Of a stretch of DNA of 64,000 nt, positions 59,001 through 64,000 are shown one piece after another. The DNA lies in contig CM082578.2 of assembly GCA_040954595.2 (NCBI GenBank), forward strand, positions 16,244,001-16,308,000, read 5' to 3'. The notes below the pieces were generated by a model, which did not search any database, was not told the DNA's origin, and was given only the letters and a program-made list of their open reading frames with translations. The first letter of the stretch is position 1. Each line of letters opens with the position of its first letter. This stretch comes from Balanoglossus misakiensis (taxonomy: Eukaryota > Hemichordata). Both the position numbers and the translations under genes were made by a program.

Positions 59001-60148
59001 TCCCTCTGACACCCTGTTGATTCTTTAGGGATACTTGTTATTGCTTCTGCATGGCGGATGGGTGGAGTAAAATCACATTTGTTGACAACAAGAAAAGTCG
59101 AGGTTTTAATCGGGTTTTGCCCTTGGGCCATGATTTGTACACAAGATGTTGTGGGCTTTGAACACCGTATTAACAGAGACGATGTCAATGAGGATATTCT
59201 GTCTACTACATGTATACTTGTGATTTTCTATTAAGGCATGCTGTTACCGATTTATGGAGACCATGACATTGTTCCATATAAACAGCTGAGTCATCACAAA
59301 TGGGATGTTTCCATATTGTTTTCACACCCCCACAGAGGAATAGGGTTCACGGCGGTCCACATGTAACTTTACCGATTCGGGCAGTGTTGGACTACTGATA
59401 TTTAAAGTTGAGTAAACCATAGACAGTCTATGCGTAAAGGTGGGGGGACTGCGTGCACTAGTATGAATGACGCCCTCATAGTTGAACACGTCCTTGCGGT
59501 TGTTTTACAAACATTTGCAAACCATCCATAAGGATAAAAGTGACGAACAAAAAAACTGAAGATTGACAAAGTTTGAAAAACAGTTTCCTTTATTCTCTTA
59601 AATGTAATGTTCTGAAAACACTGAAAAAAATATTTCTGTGAGTCCTTTAAAACCTCGCACATTATAAGAGTTGGAAGTGCATGTAGCTAAGTTGATTACC
59701 CACTGATCCAAAATTCTCATAAGAATAAGACAACTATATATATATCAGAATGTGAACATTGTGATCAGATTTGGCAGAGGATATCAAACAAACTAATATG
59801 GCAGTTGGTTCATACTCCCTTGTCCCTACCCCAGTTAACTTAAAATACCAAGGCACAGTTCCTCAATGAAGGGTGAACTCTGCTGAATATATTTTGGGGA
59901 AGCACCCCATTAACATTTGCCCATATACCACCTTTCACAAAATCAATCATCAAAATCTTTGACTTTGATAAAGACATATATATCACAAAAAATGAATATT
60001 TCAATTTATGCACCAATGGAAATTGTTAATCAAAAACCTGCAATTGTCATTAGTTAACATCTAACATGAGTTAATTGCAATTAGATTTGAATAAAGGCAT
60101 GCTCTGAAGACCAAGAAGCATCAGAGACAGATTTCCACTGTCACCTTT
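56071..60148. other. Intergenic between mucin and NUDT5
   Basis: This is about 4 kb of AT-rich DNA with no recognised exon. It holds the mucin promoter on its left and the NUDT5 3' UTR on its right. A minus-strand AATAAA near 59589-59594 could serve NUDT5. Frames at 57364-57723 and 58622-58909 are unsupported. Confidence 0.5.
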
Positions 60149-62426
60149 TCACATCCTCTTGGTGTTGAATAATTCTTTGGATTGGTAAAGTCCTAGAGCA
60201 TATGCATAGACTCTGGAATCGATGACGACATCCTCTTTTTTGGCTAAGTCTGAAAAATGAAATGAGATAGTTTATGATGCAGGCCTTTCCAAGGTCATTG
60301 TTTATGACATTATGTCGCTTGTGGTACATTCAGATTTTCTAAAAAGTCAAGTATTGCACTGACAGAAGGGGTGAGTGAGACCTGGGTATCTGCGGGGATA
60401 TCAATATGTGACACCATCAAGATAATTGCATTGTGGCAACCAAAATACACATTCAAGCTCCATGTCAAATTATTCCTACCTTGTAATTGGAAGACGAGTC
60501 GATGGATTGGAAGCAGAAGAACTTCTATTGATTCACCCTCATCTGAAAACAACAGTAGCATATCAGTCTTTTTCATGCGTATTATGTAAATTTGTAACCA
60601 GGTCATCAACAAACATACAAAGAAAATACTGAGAGATGTCTATCATATGGTTCATATGTTGATGTACTCACCTGTACTCTGACGAGGCTTTTCATTTGCG
60701 GGATCATCACCATCAATCTGAAAACATAAACCAGTATGTGCTGTCATATCATGATTGGTCCAATGATTGCTATATACATGAATAGTGGTCATCGTAGATG
60801 GCTTCATAATGGTCATCTCACTTGGAGAACACTGCCAGGTGGTATCAGGGAGTTTATCAAACAGGCTTCAAAAGATCACGACAAAATTCGTTTTTCTCAA
60901 AGTTTTAATGGCAGGTGGGTAACTTACTTGCATTGAAACTTGAGCCACATTACAGTTAGAAACACCAGGATCGAGAGCTGTTGCTGGAATAAATAAAACA
61001 CACTATATCAGTACAGTAAGCTGGATAACTCCACAGATGCATGGAAGTGACTGTGTGAATGACAAGTATCCAAGAAATGCACAGCTCTCACTGCCACGTA
61101 ATTTACTTATTCCAAGAGAGTGTATAATAGAGACAGCTGTGTGACCTTTATTCCTACATGTATTCGATTCATAAAAATGCATGCCTACCAGAGCCAACAT
61201 GTGTGACTGTGGCAGTATACCCCGTTTCCTCCTTCATTTCTCTCAATGAAGTCTCTTCTAATGTTTCATTGGCATCAACAAGACCTATTGGCATAAAAAT
61301 AAAGGATCACTTTGCATTATGGCATATGACAGCAGAATTCAAATTATTTCTCATCTCCACCAAGATGCCTTATATGTTACGTTACTGTACTCTGTGATCG
61401 TCCAAAACGCAAACTCAACAGAATGGAATGGCCAGTTCCTTCCTTGTTCTACTGCATTTGAAAGGAACAGGTATATCATAACATGGATGTTAACCTTGAA
61501 AAATGATAATGTTGTCAGTCTGGCCAAACACTTTACATGCCATGATGTAACACCAGAGTCCAAAGTGTTACATGATATGACATCACAATAAAAAACCCTC
61601 AAGTGTCCTTGTAAATCAGCTATGGTCACCAACTGCCACATAAACATACCTGCTGGAAACTCGATGGTGTAAGACTTCATGGCTGGTCTGTACTGCTTTA
61701 CAAATACCATGCAATCATAATGTAGAACTCGTTTCAATACTGCTACCATACACACTGCTGCAATAAAGGCATCACAAAAATGTGGAAAAATAAGGGTTTT
61801 CCAATCTAGTAGGAAGATAATCTTTTCTTTTACTCTAAATCTGTGATATAATGATTCTAGTTGTACAACTCACAATGGCAGCACATTTTATATTTACCAT
61901 CAACTTTGACATGTTCCCTTCTGGTTGTCCTTTCCACTGTTTCCCAGGTCCTGTCTTTGCCTCTTGCATCTCTGTACGTGGTCTTATTCAGAGACAGCCA
62001 TTTACCAGTACACATAGGCTGCATAAACACAAACATGTCCATTAAAACTATTACAGTATTAGACTATTGAGGTTAGCAAATCAATTCTTACAGCCTTACT
62101 ACAGGTTTTCTTTTTAGAAGCTGAGCATACAGTTTTAGAGATCACAAGTGACAACTCCTGATTTTATTAATAACCACTCAGATAGATATGCCTTATGGAC
62201 AATTTTTGTGCAATGCTGCCACAATGTGCTATTTCAGTGTTTGTAAACATACATATGTACAGACTGCGCACGCTCAGTTTACCATGTGCGTGTGACGCTC
62301 ATATGGGGGTATCTCAACACCACATCACTGCTGTAATTATCACCTCTTGTGTCCTAATTATCTCACCTCTTGCTTTAAAAACTCGCACTTCTTATTCGCC
62401 GCATCGCTGTTCATATTGTTGTTCAT
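60149..62426 (-). CDS. NUDT5: ADP-sugar pyrophosphatase NUDT5
   Basis: NUDT5 is a Nudix hydrolase that cleaves ADP-ribose and related ADP-sugars to AMP and sugar phosphate, and clears 8-oxo-dGDP. The eight exons are 62367-62414 (or from 62426), 61898-62018, 61650-61757, 61189-61284, 60928-60983, 60672-60717, 60480-60542 and 60149-60249, giving 212 residues from the ATG at 62414 (human 219). Evidence is [17 protein letters not shown] with [13 protein letters not shown] near the N terminus, [20 protein letters not shown], and a perfect Nudix box at about 93-115 ([20 protein letters not shown] then TGY). Then come LDPGVSNC and [14 protein letters not shown], and finally [11 protein letters not shown], all matching vertebrate NUDT5. 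The reading frame remains open upstream to 62750, so a longer N terminus is possible. The start favoured is one of two close ATGs (62426 or 62414). Confidence 0.96.
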
Positions 62427-64000
62427 TGTTACTGTATAACTGTCAAAGGCGGAGACCAGGCTGCGATTGGACTTGGCAGTTGGAATGAGAATGGTTGACC
62501 GTGAATGTGATAATGATGATATTGCAACCCCAGGTTGCAGAAACTTGTATGGCTTCTGGAAGCCCCTTTTCAAATTTAGACAATTCCTGACCGATGCGTA
62601 TCCCCTGTTGATTGACAAATATGGGGAATTTTGCACAACGGGGCTTCCTTCCAGGCCAATCGCAGTAACACAGATTGTACGGACCACCCTTTTCATCAGT
62701 CTCTCACGTTTGGCCGCTGCACAAATAAATACTTCCGCTCTCGTAACCAAGTTACAAACGACATTATTCAGAGCAAGCTTAAGTGTACGGCTTTATGCAA
62801 TAAACACACGCTTAAAAATCTGAAAAGCGTTAATTTTAATGAGATGATGCTGCGGTGAAAAAGTTAATGAATTTTGCCTTTGTTCTTTCTGGTCTGCGCA
62901 TTAATCGCCAGCCGTTCGTCCTCAAATGACTTGGTCAAAGGTCAGTCAGCTGGTGTTTACGCGCGATCCTGACGCATGTAAACAAGTTTACGTCGACCCG
63001 ACCATTGGACTACATGTATGAGTGTTAGTGTGCGGAGAAACTGACGCAAGACATCAATATAAGGCAGCGACCTCCAGACGTGCAGACAGACAACACCTGT
63101 ACGAGGATAGGCCTGGGCAATGTGAGTATCAGTATAATCATGATAATGTCATTTTTTAAATTCGCTATACGTTCGATCAGAGGTGTTTATAGTCGTGGGA
63201 CACGAAGCGGAAATTTTGACTGGTGATGAGAATGTGCGATCACTGTGTGCTGACTGATAGCGATAATGTTTGTTCCTCAATATTTGCAGTGTAGAGCGAC
63301 CAACACAACATAACCTCAAACGCAGACAAACGGCATGAATTGCCATATAGTCCATAATTATTCAATTACACTTCTTTCTTACTTGAAAGTTGAATAAGAT
63401 ATTGAAAAAGGCACATTCAGATGTACACGTAGTCGGCTGAGTTTTAAAGTAAATGGAAAATCATGAACTGTTGTCAGTTTCAAGCTCACAGCAAGATTTT
63501 TATCGGATTAGGAGTTAATACGGAAATTAAATGCGATCCTGCTGAAGGTCCGATTTTAAAAGAAAACAAAACAATACAAAAATGTTGTCACATAGCCAAA
63601 AGAACAATGGCGTGGAAATATTAGCTTTTCTATTATGGAGAGTATTGAACGCACGTATACACGTTGATTGTTGAAAACAAGGTCATCCAAGTGTCATTCT
63701 CTGAGTGAGAGAGCACAGTGACCTTAGCAGCTCAGTCTGGGCTAATCATAATCATGATATTTCATGGATCATGAGACTGTTGAGTATAACCAATCAAATT
63801 ACTTGTATGTCATCTAGTGTTTAAATTTGCCAATATAATTATAAAATGTGTAAACATGTCAGTTTTATAGTAGATTTTGAAAAAGCAACTTAAAAAGAAT
63901 TGTACATGTACTACAATGTACTTTATTTGAAAAATTTGCCACTGTTTAGCACTGTGGCCTGTAGAGGGGTGTGTCTTACCTGGTTGACATACCCCCCGCC
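62427..64000. other. NUDT5 upstream region
   Basis: This holds the NUDT5 promoter and 5' UTR. A direct-repeat-1 nuclear receptor-like site lies at 62932-62944. No coding exon is recognised up to the window end. Confidence 0.5.
62932..62944 (+). promoter_or_regulatory. DR1 nuclear-receptor-like element
   Basis: TGGTCA-A-AGGTCA is a one-base-spaced direct repeat of the kind bound by HNF4 or RXR heterodimers. It lies about 510 bp upstream of the NUDT5 start. It is motif-based only. Confidence 0.35.

Noticed and set aside
62427-62750. Extended N terminus of NUDT5 with possible mitochondrial character
   Set aside because: The frame is open, but family length and two close ATGs at 62426 and 62414 favour the short form; not excluded without transcript data.

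Overview
This is a nuclear segment from an animal, not a microbe. Genes are split into many short exons with GT-AG introns, mostly 100-1500 bp. Intergenic DNA is AT-rich and holds microsatellites and small foldback transposons. The close match of ARPC4, ING3, NEK4 and NUDT5 to vertebrate orthologues, together with a SEA/EGF transmembrane mucin and a death-domain adaptor, suggests an invertebrate deuterostome such as a hemichordate or cephalochordate. That placement is inference. Exon ends were read by hand from splice signals, and every multi-exon model below sums to an intact reading frame.

Layout, left to right. Three genes lie on the minus strand: ARPC4 (actin nucleation, 1301-5059), NEK4 (NIMA-family kinase, 7396-15043) and an SLCO/OATP organic anion transporter (16438-20918). 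Four genes lie on the plus strand: an intronless GNAT acetyltransferase of arylalkylamine-NAT type (23641-24300), an SLC16-type monocarboxylate transporter (27217-29376), an oxalate/formate-antiporter-like MFS carrier (31073-34733) and an RBD-SH2-WW-like adaptor (36847-38495). Facing the last one tail-to-tail is a death-domain adaptor on the minus strand (39642-42170). It has the same kind of RBD followed by a degenerate SH2 fold. ING3 (43165-46699, plus) starts about 1 kb from the death-domain gene in head-to-head orientation. A large transmembrane mucin (49352-56070, minus) carries about 20 copies of a 53-residue Thr/Ser/Pro repeat. NUDT5 (60149-62426, minus) is the last gene.

The most novel feature is the adaptor pair at 36.8-42.2 kb. 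Both proteins carry a RAF-like Ras-binding ubiquitin fold and an SH2 fold, and the SH2 coding is cut by introns at matching places and in matching phases, so they are paralogues. One keeps the phosphotyrosine-binding FLVR arginine and ends in a WW-like module. The other has lost the arginine and gained an N-terminal death domain. I know of no described protein with either architecture. Other notable items are three related 18-nt microexon candidates in NEK4 introns, ARPC4 first and last coding exons of one residue each, four terminal-inverted-repeat MITEs (three with TTAA duplications) and the mucin coding minisatellite.

The transporters SLCO, SLC16 and OFA-like MFS with the GNAT enzyme make up a stretch of small-molecule handling genes, but nothing in the sequence shows that they are co-regulated.
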